Of a stretch of DNA of 64,000 bases, positions 52,962 through 61,054 are shown in pieces. Below the pieces are notes generated by a model. The model was not told the origin of the DNA and ran no database searches. It saw only the letters and a program-made list of their open reading frames with translations. The position numbers and the translations under genes are program-made. How positions within the stretch are numbered: position 1 is the first letter of the stretch; each line of letters begins with the position of its first letter. The stretch comes from PALSA-505 sp035308365 (lineage in GTDB: Bacteria; Actinomycetota; Actinomycetes; Streptosporangiales; Streptosporangiaceae), in assembly GCA_035308365.1 (NCBI GenBank), contig DATGGU010000104.1, forward strand, positions 1 through 64,000, given 5' to 3'.

Positions 52962-54740
52962 ATGCTTCTCGTCGTGGTCGGCCTGCTCGTGCTTGTGCTT
53001 GTCATCCTCGTGGTGGTGTTTCTCAGTGTCCGCTCCATGCGCGATGCCGAAGAGGACGACTACGAGGACCGTCCAGCGCCGCGCCGTCCCGCGCGTGGCG
53101 GCCGTGACGACGAAGACGCCAGGCCGCGCGGTGCGTCCCGGAGCCGGCCGCCCAGGTCACCCGCGCGCCGTGGGCCGGCCCCGGAGAGCTGGCAGAACGA
53201 CCGCGACGCCGGCTATGCCCATTCCGCCGCGGACTACGAGGACGACCCCGTGCCTGCGCAGCGCCGGGGCCCCGCACTCCCCCGGCCGCGCGGCTACCAG
53301 CACGATCAGGACCGGCAGGAGACCCCCCGCCGTGCGGCCCGTTCCCAGCCCAGGCAGGCCGCAGCCCGGCTGACCGGCGGCGACCGGGACCGGACCGGAA
53401 AGGACTGGTCGGAGACTGACTGGGGTGGCGTCTCCGACGAGCAGTACTGGGCGGAACTCTCCTCTGACAAGCCGCTGGCCACTACCGCTCGCTCGGCCCA
53501 GCCCGCCTCGGCCGACCGGGCCGCCACGACCACGATGGCGACAGTGCTTCCTGTGCCGGAACGACCGGCCGAGCCGCGAACGTTCGGGGACCCGCCCTCG
53601 ATGCAGAGCCACTCCCGGCTGGCTGGCCGGCCGGGTGCCGCCGAGAGCAACGACACCGATCCGGGCCTTGGCAGCCAGGCCGGCTGGCCGGGCCGGGCGG
53701 ATGACAGCGCTTCAACGGCCACCTGGACCGTCGCTGGAACGGGTTCCACGCACGACTGGGCGCCACAGGAACCCCAGGACGAGTCCTGGGGCCCGCACGA
53801 CCCGCCGGCAGTGTCCAGCACGGGCTGGCATGACCCAGGCGAACCCGCAACCGCGGCATGGACCGCCCAGGACGCGGCCGTGGTGTCCGGAGCGAACTGG
53901 GCGGACGAGCCCTCCGCGGCGGACTGGGGCGAGCCGGAGCACTCCAGCCCGGCCTGGAACGGTGACCACGCCACGCCAGCCTGGAACGATGATCGGCGGC
54001 TCGCCAGATCCTGGAACTTCACCGAGGATCCGCTGACCAGCCCGTCGTTTTCGACGGCCGATGGATACGACTCCGACGGCAGCGCCGTTACCGACAGCAG
54101 GTCCTACCGCCGGCCTCACGACCGGGCCAGGGCCCAGTACGATAGCTCGCCAGACGTACTGGGCGGAGCACAGCCGGACTATGCGGGCTCGCACAGCAAC
54201 GGCGACGGCTACTCCGCAAGCTGGCCGGGCGCTGGCGACGACTTCTCGCCCGGATCGCACGATCCGCTCGAGCCGCTCCCGGAACTGGGCGGCTCACCGG
54301 CCGCTTCTTCGCAGAGCTGGCATCAGGCGCCTGTTTCGGCGGGCGACTCCCGCTTCCACGCTGAACCCACGGCGCAGTCATGGGACCAGGCCGGCCCCGG
54401 CTATGACGACACGGCCCGGCACCGCAGCGGCAGGCAGAGCCCGGACGACGGCTACTCCAGCCAGGACTACCGGGACTGGCAGGGCCCGGATGCGGGGTAT
54501 CAGCAGCCAGCGGGTTACGAGCCCAGTCACAGCCATCGGCACAGCAACGGGTACCGGAACTACGAGCCCGGTTACGGCTCCACTGCCGGCTACGGCGCAG
54601 ACCACGCCGACGGTGGCTACGGCCCGAACGGCAACGGCTACAGCCTGCCTGCCCGTGGCTCCGGCCCGGCCATGAACGGATACGGCCACGAGCGCGGTCA
54701 CGATCAGCACTCCGAGTACGACAGCGACCGATGGCAATAG
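52962..54740 (+). CDS. Membrane-anchored, Tyr/Gly/Asp-rich low-complexity protein of unknown function
   Basis: The product is 592 aa. A single N-terminal helix (LLVVVGLLVLVLVILVVVFL) is followed by a basic/acidic linker (DAEEDDYEDRPAPRRPARGG). A disordered body has repeated Trp-containing acidic patches (DWSETDWGG, ESWGPHDPP, SANWADEPS-like). The C-terminal ~150 residues are rich in Gly-Tyr-Ser-Asp-Gln (YGSTAGYGADHADGGYGPN and similar). No enzyme domain is visible. Such Tyr/Gly-rich tails in other systems drive self-association. Location two genes after sepH suggests a possible link to cell-envelope or division work, but this is only context. A GGTGGTGGA precedes the ATG used; the longer frame upstream has no ribosome-binding site. 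Confidence 0.7.
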   Translation: MLLVVVGLLVLVLVILVVVFLSVRSMRDAEEDDYEDRPAPRRPARGGRDDEDARPRGASRSRPPRSPARRGPAPESWQNDRDAGYAHSAADYEDDPVPAQRRGPALPRPRGYQHDQDRQETPRRAARSQPRQAAARLTGGDRDRTGKDWSETDWGGVSDEQYWAELSSDKPLATTARSAQPASADRAATTTMATVLPVPERPAEPRTFGDPPSMQSHSRLAGRPGAAESNDTDPGLGSQAGWPGRADDSASTATWTVAGTGSTHDWAPQEPQDESWGPHDPPAVSSTGWHDPGEPATAAWTAQDAAVVSGANWADEPSAADWGEPEHSSPAWNGDHATPAWNDDRRLARSWNFTEDPLTSPSFSTADGYDSDGSAVTDSRSYRRPHDRARAQYDSSPDVLGGAQPDYAGSHSNGDGYSASWPGAGDDFSPGSHDPLEPLPELGGSPAASSQSWHQAPVSAGDSRFHAEPTAQSWDQAGPGYDDTARHRSGRQSPDDGYSSQDYRDWQGPDAGYQQPAGYEPSHSHRHSNGYRNYEPGYGSTAGYGADHADGGYGPNGNGYSLPARGSGPAMNGYGHERGHDQHSEYDSDRWQ

Positions 54741-54858
54741 CCTTACCACGTGCGGCCGGCGTGCCCTTTGGGATCTTTGCGGTAGTGTTGGCGGCCGGCG
54801 GTGGTTGAAACCTGCCTTGACGGCATGGAGAATGAGCCGACTGGAAAAGGCAGGGCTG

Positions 54859-55149
54859 ATGAAACACGACGGACCCGATCACGCGCGCACATACCACTTG
54901 CACAGGCTCGCAACCGCCTTGGACAGCAGGGGTCTGCCGGCCACGGTGAAGACGACCTACCCTGCCGCCCTGCATGTTTTCATGCCGGGTGCGACGATGC
55001 TCGCGGAAAGCATTGACTGCATTCCGGCCAATGACCCGGAAGGCCGGCTGCGCTGGTACTACCGCTGGTCCTGGGGCGAGGTGCTGCACGACACCGAAGA
55101 TCCATCCGCCGCGGCGGAAAAGATCGCCGATGTGCTGGCCGCCCGCTGA
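54859..55149 (+). CDS. Small soluble protein of unknown function
   Basis: The product is 96 aa and begins MKHDGPDHARTYHLHRLATA. A mixed alpha/beta pattern follows (GATMLAESIDCIPANDPEGR, LRWYYRWSWGEVLHDTED), with an aromatic-rich strand in the middle. I do not recognise a family. It has no signal peptide or helix of membrane length. The ATG chosen follows an AAAAGGCAGGG stretch; ATG 54832 nine codons earlier is an alternative. The stop codon lies inside the first unit of a 33-bp tandem repeat. Confidence 0.55.
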   Translation: MKHDGPDHARTYHLHRLATALDSRGLPATVKTTYPAALHVFMPGATMLAESIDCIPANDPEGRLRWYYRWSWGEVLHDTEDPSAAAEKIADVLAAR

Positions 55150-55212
55150 GCCAATATCAGCCATCTCTTTACTTTACGATGAGCCAATACCAGGCACCTC
55201 TTTACTTTACGA
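55147..55212. repeat. 33-bp tandem direct repeat, two units
   Basis: Units 55147-55179 and 55180-55212 differ at three positions. Each begins TGAGCCAATA and ends CTCTTTACTTTACGA. The first unit contains the TGA stop of the preceding small gene, so the repeat arose by duplicating the gene's end. It is AT-rich compared with its surroundings. Confidence 0.9.
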
Positions 55213-55232
55213 AGCGTGATTCGTTTACCCGT

Positions 55233-55607
55233 TCAATTCAGTCGATGGACGGAATCTAACCCGCGCTCACTGGCGCAGCAGTTGCCGCACCCTGGCCGCC
55301 TCCCTGGTGAGGTGGTCGCGCTCCGGCACTCCACATCGATGACCATCCAGCCGGCGATGAGGTCCTTGGTCTCGGCGAACGGGCCATCGGTCACCGGTGG
55401 GCGCCCCTCGCCGTCATACCGCACGAACGCGCCCTCGGGCGCCAGTGCCTGGCTGTCGACATACTCACCCGTCTCTTCCAGGCGGGCTGGGAAGTCCTGC
55501 ATGAACTGCACGTGCGCGTCGAGCTCCGCTGGCGTCCACTGGTCCATCGGCACGTCGTTGACCGGAGCCGGGGCGCCGCGGTAATGCTTGAGCAGCAGGT
55601 ACTTCAT
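55233..55607 (-). pseudogene. Truncated YCII/DGPF-domain protein joined to a sigma-factor tail
   Basis: The intact part is residues 1-91: MKYLLLKHYRGAPAPVN, a central AELDAHVQFMQDFPARLEE, and the DGPFAETKDLIAGWMVIDVE motif of the YCII/DGPF family. After VIDVE, where homologues continue for about 35 residues, the frame goes into an unrelated Cys/Gly/Arg-rich tail. In another minus-strand frame the same DNA (about 55267-55330) reads PERDHLTREAARVRQLLRQ and stop, which looks like the C-terminus of the SigJ/DUF6596-type sigma factors usually encoded next to YCII genes. A deletion joining the two genes explains both. The ATG has GAAGGAG upstream. Residual function is doubtful. Confidence 0.6.
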
Positions 55608-55771
55608 GGTGGTTCTCCTTCTGCGTCGCGCGGCCCGTCGTGGCCGCTCGTGTCCCTGGGACGGAGCCAGCGCCACGTTCTCGACACCCGGCACGATAAC
55701 TGCCCTGAACCGCTGCTCGTCGCGGCCCGTTTCCCCGGGTAGCTGACACAGCAACTTCCTGGGAGCACGTG

Positions 55772-57274
55772 ATGAAAACAGCAGTGGCTTTCGGAAACTG
55801 GTGGCGCACCGCGCTTGGTCTCGTCACCCCGGCCGCGCTGATCGTGGCCGGCGGCGGCTCCGCCCTGGCAGCGTCCGGCCCGGCGGCCGCGGCCACCGGC
55901 GGCGTGTCCGCCGTGACCTGCACCGTCCACTGGGCCGGGCGAGCCGTCCTGCCCGACTGGACGACCGCCAAGAACTGGAGCACCGGGCAGGTCCCCGGCC
56001 CGGCTGATGACGTCTGCATCGGCACCGGTGCCGACGTGCTCACCAACGTCTCGATCCAGATCCACTCGCTGCGGCTCGGACCGGATGCGGGCATCGCCCT
56101 GGAGGGGACATCGTCGAAGCCACTCAGCGCCACGGTCGCCACCTTCGTGGACATGACCGGCACATACAGCCGGATCGACCTCGCCGACGCCAGCGTGAGC
56201 GCCGCGCGGATCAGCGACCCGGGCGGCGGCACCATCTGGACGGACGGCAACTGCTCCCTGATCAGCCCGCATATCGCCTTCGGCAGCGGCGGCGGTGTGA
56301 ATGCGGCCAGCGGCACGACGACGCTGAGCAGCCTGCCCCAGCTCAGCAACGGCACGCTGACCGGCGCCTCGCTCAACACCTCGGACGCGGTCCTGGTGCT
56401 GCCCGGCGACATCACCCACCTGGTGGCCTCGAACGTCGGCGTCGGCGCGAACTCCGCCATCCAGGACACCGGCGGTCACAACGCCCTGACCGGCCTCACC
56501 TCGATCGACGCGCAGTCGTCGCTGACGGCCGACTCCGCGCTGTCGCTGACCGGCCCCCTCGACGCCAGCGGGAACGTCACGGTCGGCGGCGGGGCGACCC
56601 TGGCCGTCGGCGGAACGTTCACCCAGGCCCAGGGCACCCTCTCGCTTTACGCGGGCGGCCCGGCGACGGTGCGCGCGAGCCAGGTCGTGATCGGCCAGCC
56701 CGCATTCCTGCTGGCCGAACAGGGCACGATCGCGGGGAGCCTGGCCAACGACGGCTCCGCCAGCGTGTTCGGTCTGACGGTCACCGGCAGCTACACCCAA
56801 AGCTCGGCCGGAACGCTGGGCGCCGCCCTCGGCGAGCCGCTCGCGGTCACCGGCCAGGCCACGCTGGCCGGGGCCGCTGATTCTGGCCAGCCCGACCCAT
56901 CGCCCGGCGCCAGCGGCCCGGTCATCACGTTCGGCTCGCTGAGCGGCAATTTCACCAGTCACGGCCTGGGGATCAACCTGCTCACCAAGCAGCGGAAGAT
57001 CGACGCGATCATCACGCCGCAGATAGCCTCTTCGGCCACGGCCGTGATCCGGGGCCAGCAGGTGACCGTCAGCGGGGCCAGCTTCCGGCTCGGGGAAAAC
57101 GTCAGCATCTACCTCGACCAGGCCGCCGGCGCGCCGCTGGCCACGGCGATCGGCCGCTACTTCGGCCGCTTCACCACCCCGGTCACGATCCCGTGGACGT
57201 CCCCCGGCCAGCACAAGCTCATCGCCGTCGGCTCCGAGGGCAGCCGCACACACATCACCATCACCGTGAGCTGA
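55772..57274 (+). CDS. Secreted beta-rich protein of unknown function
   Basis: The product is about 500 aa. A signal peptide (TPAALIVAGGGSALAASGPA) precedes a long region of short beta-strand repeats (SLRLGPDAGIALEG, GNVTVGGGATLAVGGTFTQA, ATVRASQVVIGQPAFLLAEQ) like bacterial beta-helix proteins. Near residue 60 a segment DWTTAKNWSTGQVPGPADDV recalls the start of passenger-type repeats. The last ~80 residues resemble an Ig-like or IPT-type domain (VIRGQQVTVSGASFRLGENV). It has no sortase signal or transmembrane end, so it is probably released. Two adjacent starts (GTG 55769, ATG 55772) exist; GGGAG lies just upstream. rnpB follows on the other strand. Confidence 0.75.
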   Translation: MKTAVAFGNWWRTALGLVTPAALIVAGGGSALAASGPAAAATGGVSAVTCTVHWAGRAVLPDWTTAKNWSTGQVPGPADDVCIGTGADVLTNVSIQIHSLRLGPDAGIALEGTSSKPLSATVATFVDMTGTYSRIDLADASVSAARISDPGGGTIWTDGNCSLISPHIAFGSGGGVNAASGTTTLSSLPQLSNGTLTGASLNTSDAVLVLPGDITHLVASNVGVGANSAIQDTGGHNALTGLTSIDAQSSLTADSALSLTGPLDASGNVTVGGGATLAVGGTFTQAQGTLSLYAGGPATVRASQVVIGQPAFLLAEQGTIAGSLANDGSASVFGLTVTGSYTQSSAGTLGAALGEPLAVTGQATLAGAADSGQPDPSPGASGPVITFGSLSGNFTSHGLGINLLTKQRKIDAIITPQIASSATAVIRGQQVTVSGASFRLGENVSIYLDQAAGAPLATAIGRYFGRFTTPVTIPWTSPGQHKLIAVGSEGSRTHITITVS

Positions 57275-57287
57275 AGGCCGAGAGCGG

Positions 57288-57708
57288 GCGGCGGGCGAGC
57301 CGGCCTGTAGGCCGGGTTCTGTGCACCCGCCCGAAGGCGGGCCGGCGGCCATCCATCTGGGACTGCCGTTGCCGGCAGCCTCGTGCGGTCTACCCGCGAG
57401 CATCGGGCGGGCCGCCCTCAACCGCTCGCGCAGGCCCGCGCCCTGGAAGGCGCGAGCCCTCTTGACCTTGCTCCGGGTGGGGTTTACCGAGCCGCCGCAG
57501 TCACCTGCGGCGCTGGTGGTCTCTTACACCACCGTTTCACCCTTACCTCCCAGGCAGTGCCCGGAGGCGGTCTGCTTTCTGTGGCACTTTCCCGCGGGTC
57601 ACCCCGGGTCGGTGTTACCGACCACCCTGCCCTGTGGAGCCCGGACCTTCCTCACCCAGCCGGCTGAACCGGCCAGGTGCGGCCGCCCGGCCTGCTCGCC
57701 CGCCGCCA
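57288..57708 (-). ncRNA. rnpB: RNase P RNA
   Basis: The minus strand reads GAGGAAGGTCCGGGCTCCAC, GCGGGAAAGTGCCACAGAAA, GGTAAGGGTGAAACGGTGG, and near the 3' end ACAGAACCCGGCCTACAGGC. These are the universally conserved blocks of bacterial type A RNase P RNA. Helix P1 pairs GGCGGGCGAGC at the 5' end with GCTCGCCCGCC at the 3' end. The RNA is the catalytic part of RNase P, which matures tRNA 5' ends. The RNase H/phosphatase gene lies just upstream on the same strand. End points are set from the P1 helix and are accurate to a few bases. Confidence 0.96.
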
Positions 57709-57735
57709 GCCAATGATATGCCCTCACCCCGCGGT

Positions 57736-58869
57736 TTACGTGCCGCGCAGATGGCTGGTGTCGTTGAAGGATCTCAGCACCGCACCACCGTCGGGGTACC
57801 AGTCGACCTCGCAGAACGAGGCTACGCCGAGGTGCATCCGCATGAGAGCCGCCGGTGTGGGAGCGAGCAGGGCGCGGGCCACCAGTTCCTTGATGGGGGT
57901 GACATGGCTGACGATCAGGATTGTCTGGCCGGGACGCTCGGCCAGGAGGTCGTCCAGGGCGGCCGTGACCCTGCGGCCGGCGTCGGCAAGGCTCTCCCCG
58001 GCCGGCGGCGCCGTGCTGGGCTCGGCCACCCATGCGGCCAGTTCGCCCGGCCAGCCCTCGCTGGCTTCGGCGAAGGTGAGGCCCTCCCAGTCGCCGAAGT
58101 CGGCTTCGCGGAACCTGTCCTCGACCAGCATGTCCGCGCCCGATGCCGCGGCGGCTTCGGCCGCGGTTTGCCGGGCCCGGACGAGCGGAGAGGTCACGAT
58201 CAGCTCGATTCCGCCGCGGGCCGCCAGGTGGGCCGCAGCGGCCTTGGCCTGCATCAGGCCGGTTTCGGTGAGCGGGATGTCGGCCACGCCGGCGAAGCGG
58301 CGCTCGGCCGACAGCGCGGTCTCGCCGTGCCTGAGCAGGATCGTGGTCGTGGCGGCGGGGCCGGCCGGGCGCCAGCCCGTCCGGGGCGCCGCATGAGGCT
58401 CCGCCGAGGTGGCAGCGGTGGGGCCCGGGCCCGCTGGCTGGGCGGCCAGATCCATGGCCTCGTTGGCGAGGCGGTCGGCGTGCGCGTTCAGCTCCCTGGG
58501 CACCCAGGTGTACCGGACCGCCGCGAACCGGGCGGCAGCCTGTCTGGCGGCGGCCGCCAAGGCAACCAGGCCGGGGTGTTTGATCTTCCAGCGGCCGGAC
58601 ATCTGCTCGACGACGAGCTTGGAGTCCATCCGCACCTCGACCGTCGCACCAGGGGCGATGGCGGCGGCGGCGCGCAGGCCCGCGACCAGGCCGGAGTATT
58701 CGGCGACGTTGTTGGTGGCCGTGCCGATGGATTCCCGCGCCTCAGCCAGGACCGCGCCGGTGGCGGCGTCGAAGACGACGGCGCCGTAGCCAGCGGCGCC
58801 CGGGTTCCCCCGGGAACCGCCGTCGGCGGCCACGATCAGGCGCCGCGGCGCAGCGCCGGGGTGGGTCAC
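57736..58869 (-). CDS. Bifunctional RNase H / acid phosphatase (Rv2228c-like)
   Basis: The product is 377 aa. Residues ~10-145 form an RNase HI with its acidic site: ADGGSRGNPGAAGYGAVV, NNVAEYSGLVAGL, VRMDSKLVVEQMSG and NAHADRLANEA. Residues ~175-375 form a histidine phosphatase (ILLRHGETALSAERRFAG, DFGDWEGLTFAE, ILIVSHVTPIKEL). In Mycobacterium tuberculosis Rv2228c the RNase part degrades RNA-DNA hybrids and the other part acts on alpha-ribazole phosphate or other phosphates. The GTG start overlaps the stop of the zinc-ribbon gene by 4 bp (GTGA), a typical translational coupling. The pair lies next to rnpB as in other actinobacteria. Confidence 0.93.
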   Translation of the reverse strand: MTHPGAAPRRLIVAADGGSRGNPGAAGYGAVVFDAATGAVLAEARESIGTATNNVAEYSGLVAGLRAAAAIAPGATVEVRMDSKLVVEQMSGRWKIKHPGLVALAAAARQAAARFAAVRYTWVPRELNAHADRLANEAMDLAAQPAGPGPTAATSAEPHAAPRTGWRPAGPAATTTILLRHGETALSAERRFAGVADIPLTETGLMQAKAAAAHLAARGGIELIVTSPLVRARQTAAEAAAASGADMLVEDRFREADFGDWEGLTFAEASEGWPGELAAWVAEPSTAPPAGESLADAGRRVTAALDDLLAERPGQTILIVSHVTPIKELVARALLAPTPAALMRMHLGVASFCEVDWYPDGGAVLRSFNDTSHLRGT

Positions 58870-59606
58870 AGGCCGGATTCGGGGGTGCGGACCAGGATTC
58901 TGCGGCACTCCTCGCAGCGGAGCACCTCATCCTCGGCCGCGGCCCTGATCCTGTTCAGGTCGACGGTGTTCAGCGTCAGGTGACAGCCTTCGCAACGGCC
59001 ACGGCGCAGGGCGGCCGCGCCGACCCCGTGCTGGGCGCGCATCCGTTCGTACAGGCCGAGCAGATCATCGGGTACCTGGGCGACCACGGCGGCCCGCCGG
59101 TCCGCCGCCTTGCCAGCCTGCTCGTCCAGCTCGCCGAGGGCCTCGTCACGCCGTGCGGCGGCCACCTGCCTGCGCTCGGCCAGGGCGGCCCGCTCCGCGG
59201 TCAGCCCGTCGTACGCGCTCTGCGCGGCTTCCCTGCGCTCCATCACGTCGAGCGCGATGTCCTCGAGCTCGGATTGCCTGCGCGCCAGTGAGGCTATCTC
59301 CGACTGCAAGATTTCCAGGTCCCGCGGTGAGGAAACCTGGCCGGCGTCGAGGCGCTCGCGGTCACGGGCCGTCCTGGTTCGGACCTGGTCGACATCTGCC
59401 TCGGCCTTGGCCTGTTCCCGGGCCAGATCCCGCTCGGCCGTCTGCGCGGCGACAAGCGCGTCGCGCAGCTCCGCGTCCCGCGCGTCGATCTCGTTGACCT
59501 CCGCGGTCTCCGGCAGGGCGCGCCTCCTGTGGTCGAGCCTGCTCAGCTCGGCATCCAGGTCGGCCAGCTCAAGGAGGCGGAGCTGTGTCTCGGGAGATGC
59601 CTTCAC
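58866..59606 (-). CDS. Coiled-coil protein with C4-type zinc ribbon (Rv2229c-like)
   Basis: The product is 246 aa. A long coiled coil covers residues ~10-180, rich in Ala, Glu and Arg heptads (ELSRLDHRRRALPETAE, ERDLAREQAKAEADVDQVR). The C-terminal zinc ribbon has two CxxC pairs: GRCEGCHLTLN and VLRCEECRRILVR. Family members (DUF164/zf-RING_7) are conserved in actinobacteria and may act as chaperone-like or RNA-associated proteins; function is not settled. The GTG start has GGAAC nearby but no strong ribosome-binding site. It heads the two-gene operon with the RNase H protein. Confidence 0.9.
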   Translation of the reverse strand: MKASPETQLRLLELADLDAELSRLDHRRRALPETAEVNEIDARDAELRDALVAAQTAERDLAREQAKAEADVDQVRTRTARDRERLDAGQVSSPRDLEILQSEIASLARRQSELEDIALDVMERREAAQSAYDGLTAERAALAERRQVAAARRDEALGELDEQAGKAADRRAAVVAQVPDDLLGLYERMRAQHGVGAAALRRGRCEGCHLTLNTVDLNRIRAAAEDEVLRCEECRRILVRTPESGL

Positions 59607-59722
59607 GTGTTCCAACGTAGCCTGCCCGGGATGGTGACCGCTGCACCGCATCCCGCCGTCGCCAAATCGGTATGCATGGATCGGCCAGCCAGCCGTCCAG
59701 CGCCGCCGCGGCTGCGGTACAC

Positions 59723-60412
59723 ATGGGCGCCATGGAGATCCCTAGGGTCGGCCGCCCGCACATGCCGGGATATGGCATCGTGCCGGCCACCGAGGGCAGC
59801 GGGCTGCTGCCCTGGTCCTGGGCGGCGGAGCGGCTCACCAGGTCGCGAAACTACTGGGTGTCGAGCGTATGGCCGGACGGCAGGCCGCATTCGATGCCGG
59901 TGTGGGGCATGTGGGACGACGCCGTGCTGTGGTTCAGCAGCAGCATCGGCTCGCGCAAGACCCGCAACCTCGCCGCCAACCCGCAATGCTGTGTCACCAC
60001 CGAGGACGCCACGGACCCGGTGGTGCTCGAGGGGACCGCCCGCATCGTGAACGAGCCGGCGCTGCTGCAGCGGGTGGTCGACCTGATGAATGCCAAGTAC
60101 GGCACCGGGTACGACGTGGACTTCCTCAGCCCCGCCAGGAACGCGACCATCCGCGTCCGCCCGCGGCGCGTGTTCGGCCTGCGCAGCAGCGACTTCACCG
60201 GCTCCCCCACCCGCTGGATCTTCGAAGACTTACAGCGGCATTCGCAGGATGGGGGCAGAGGTGGGGCGCGCGGAACCCCCGGCGGGTTCCACGGTGAGCT
60301 CTACCATGTCGCCGGCATGCAGGCCGGTCGCGACCACCGGTGCGGTCATGCCGTGCGCGGCGTGCGGCAGCATCCCGGCCGAACGGTCGCCCGGCGGGCC
60401 CATCAGCCATAG
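59723..60412 (+). CDS. Pyridoxamine 5'-phosphate oxidase-fold (FDOR, F420-type) protein with antisense tail
   Basis: The family part is about 155 residues. It begins GYGIVPATEGSGLLPWSWA and contains NYWVSSVWPDGRPHSMPVWG, WFSSSIGSRKTRNLAANP, VVLEGTARIVNEPALLQRVV and RVFGLRSSDFTGSPTRWIFE. This is the split-barrel fold that binds FMN or F420. Homologues end just after RWxFE. Here the frame runs on ~60 residues into DNA that encodes the anti-sigma protein on the other strand, giving a 183-bp convergent overlap. That tail has no family features. Starts at ATG 59723 or ATG 59732 are possible; neither has a strong ribosome-binding site. It is divergent from the zinc-ribbon gene. Confidence 0.82.
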   Translation: MGAMEIPRVGRPHMPGYGIVPATEGSGLLPWSWAAERLTRSRNYWVSSVWPDGRPHSMPVWGMWDDAVLWFSSSIGSRKTRNLAANPQCCVTTEDATDPVVLEGTARIVNEPALLQRVVDLMNAKYGTGYDVDFLSPARNATIRVRPRRVFGLRSSDFTGSPTRWIFEDLQRHSQDGGRGGARGTPGGFHGELYHVAGMQAGRDHRCGHAVRGVRQHPGRTVARRAHQP

Positions 60413-61054
60413 CTCGTAGGCCTTGCCGGCGGGCAGGCCCGGCAGGTTGGCCGAGCTGAACGCCAGGGCGTGCGCCATGTGCGACATGACGATCGTCGCG
60501 GTCCCGCCCCCGGCCACCGGCACGCTCATCATCCGCGCGTCCGGCGAGGTCAGCACGGCGGCCAGCATGTGATCCCTGGCCTGGGCCTGGCTCAGCTGGT
60601 GCTGGGTGATCAGGGCCATCGAGCCGAACACGACCGCCGCGACCAGGAACACGCTCGAAGCGATCAGGGCCACCGGCCGGGCCCAAGGCTGACGGCCCGA
60701 CCGCACCCGGCGCCGCACCGCGGCCACCCAGCGGCCAGCCCCCGGCCGCCGCCGGCCGGCGGCAGGCTGGCCCGCGGTGACCGGCGGTAGCTGCCTGGTC
60801 CGGGCGACCTCGGCGAACACCTTGTCCTTCAGCCGCTCCGGGGGCCGCGCGGCCGTGGCGGCGGCCAGCCGGGCCGTGGTCTCCCGCAGGCCGTGGACCT
60901 CTTCGGCACACGCCGGGCAGGCTGCCAGGTGCCGCTCGAACCGGTCCCGGTCCCGTGACGGCAGCGCGTTGAGCGCATACGGTCCCGCGAGGGTGTGCAG
61001 GTCGGCTCGCCGTGGCCGCGGGGTGTGGTTCCGGCCGGGGAAGAACCGCATCAT
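60230..61054 (-). CDS. Anti-sigma factor with zinc-finger domain (RskA-like)
   Basis: The product is 274 aa. The N-terminal anti-sigma zinc finger (residues ~15-60) reads HTLAGPYALNALPSRDRDRF and ERHLAACPACAEEVHGL, with the HxxxCxxC metal motif. A basic linker leads to one membrane helix (VALIASSVFLVAAVVFGSMA). An extracellular domain of the RskA type follows (AYELWLMGPPGDRSAGMLPH, VELTVEPAGGS). In SigK systems intramembrane proteolysis releases the sigma factor. The gene overlaps the sigma gene by 4 bp (ATGA), so the two are coupled. Its 3' end overlaps the convergent FDOR gene by 183 bp. Confidence 0.92.
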   Translation of the reverse strand: MMRFFPGRNHTPRPRRADLHTLAGPYALNALPSRDRDRFERHLAACPACAEEVHGLRETTARLAAATAARPPERLKDKVFAEVARTRQLPPVTAGQPAAGRRRPGAGRWVAAVRRRVRSGRQPWARPVALIASSVFLVAAVVFGSMALITQHQLSQAQARDHMLAAVLTSPDARMMSVPVAGGGTATIVMSHMAHALAFSSANLPGLPAGKAYELWLMGPPGDRSAGMLPHAAHGMTAPVVATGLHAGDMVELTVEPAGGSARPTSAPILRMPL

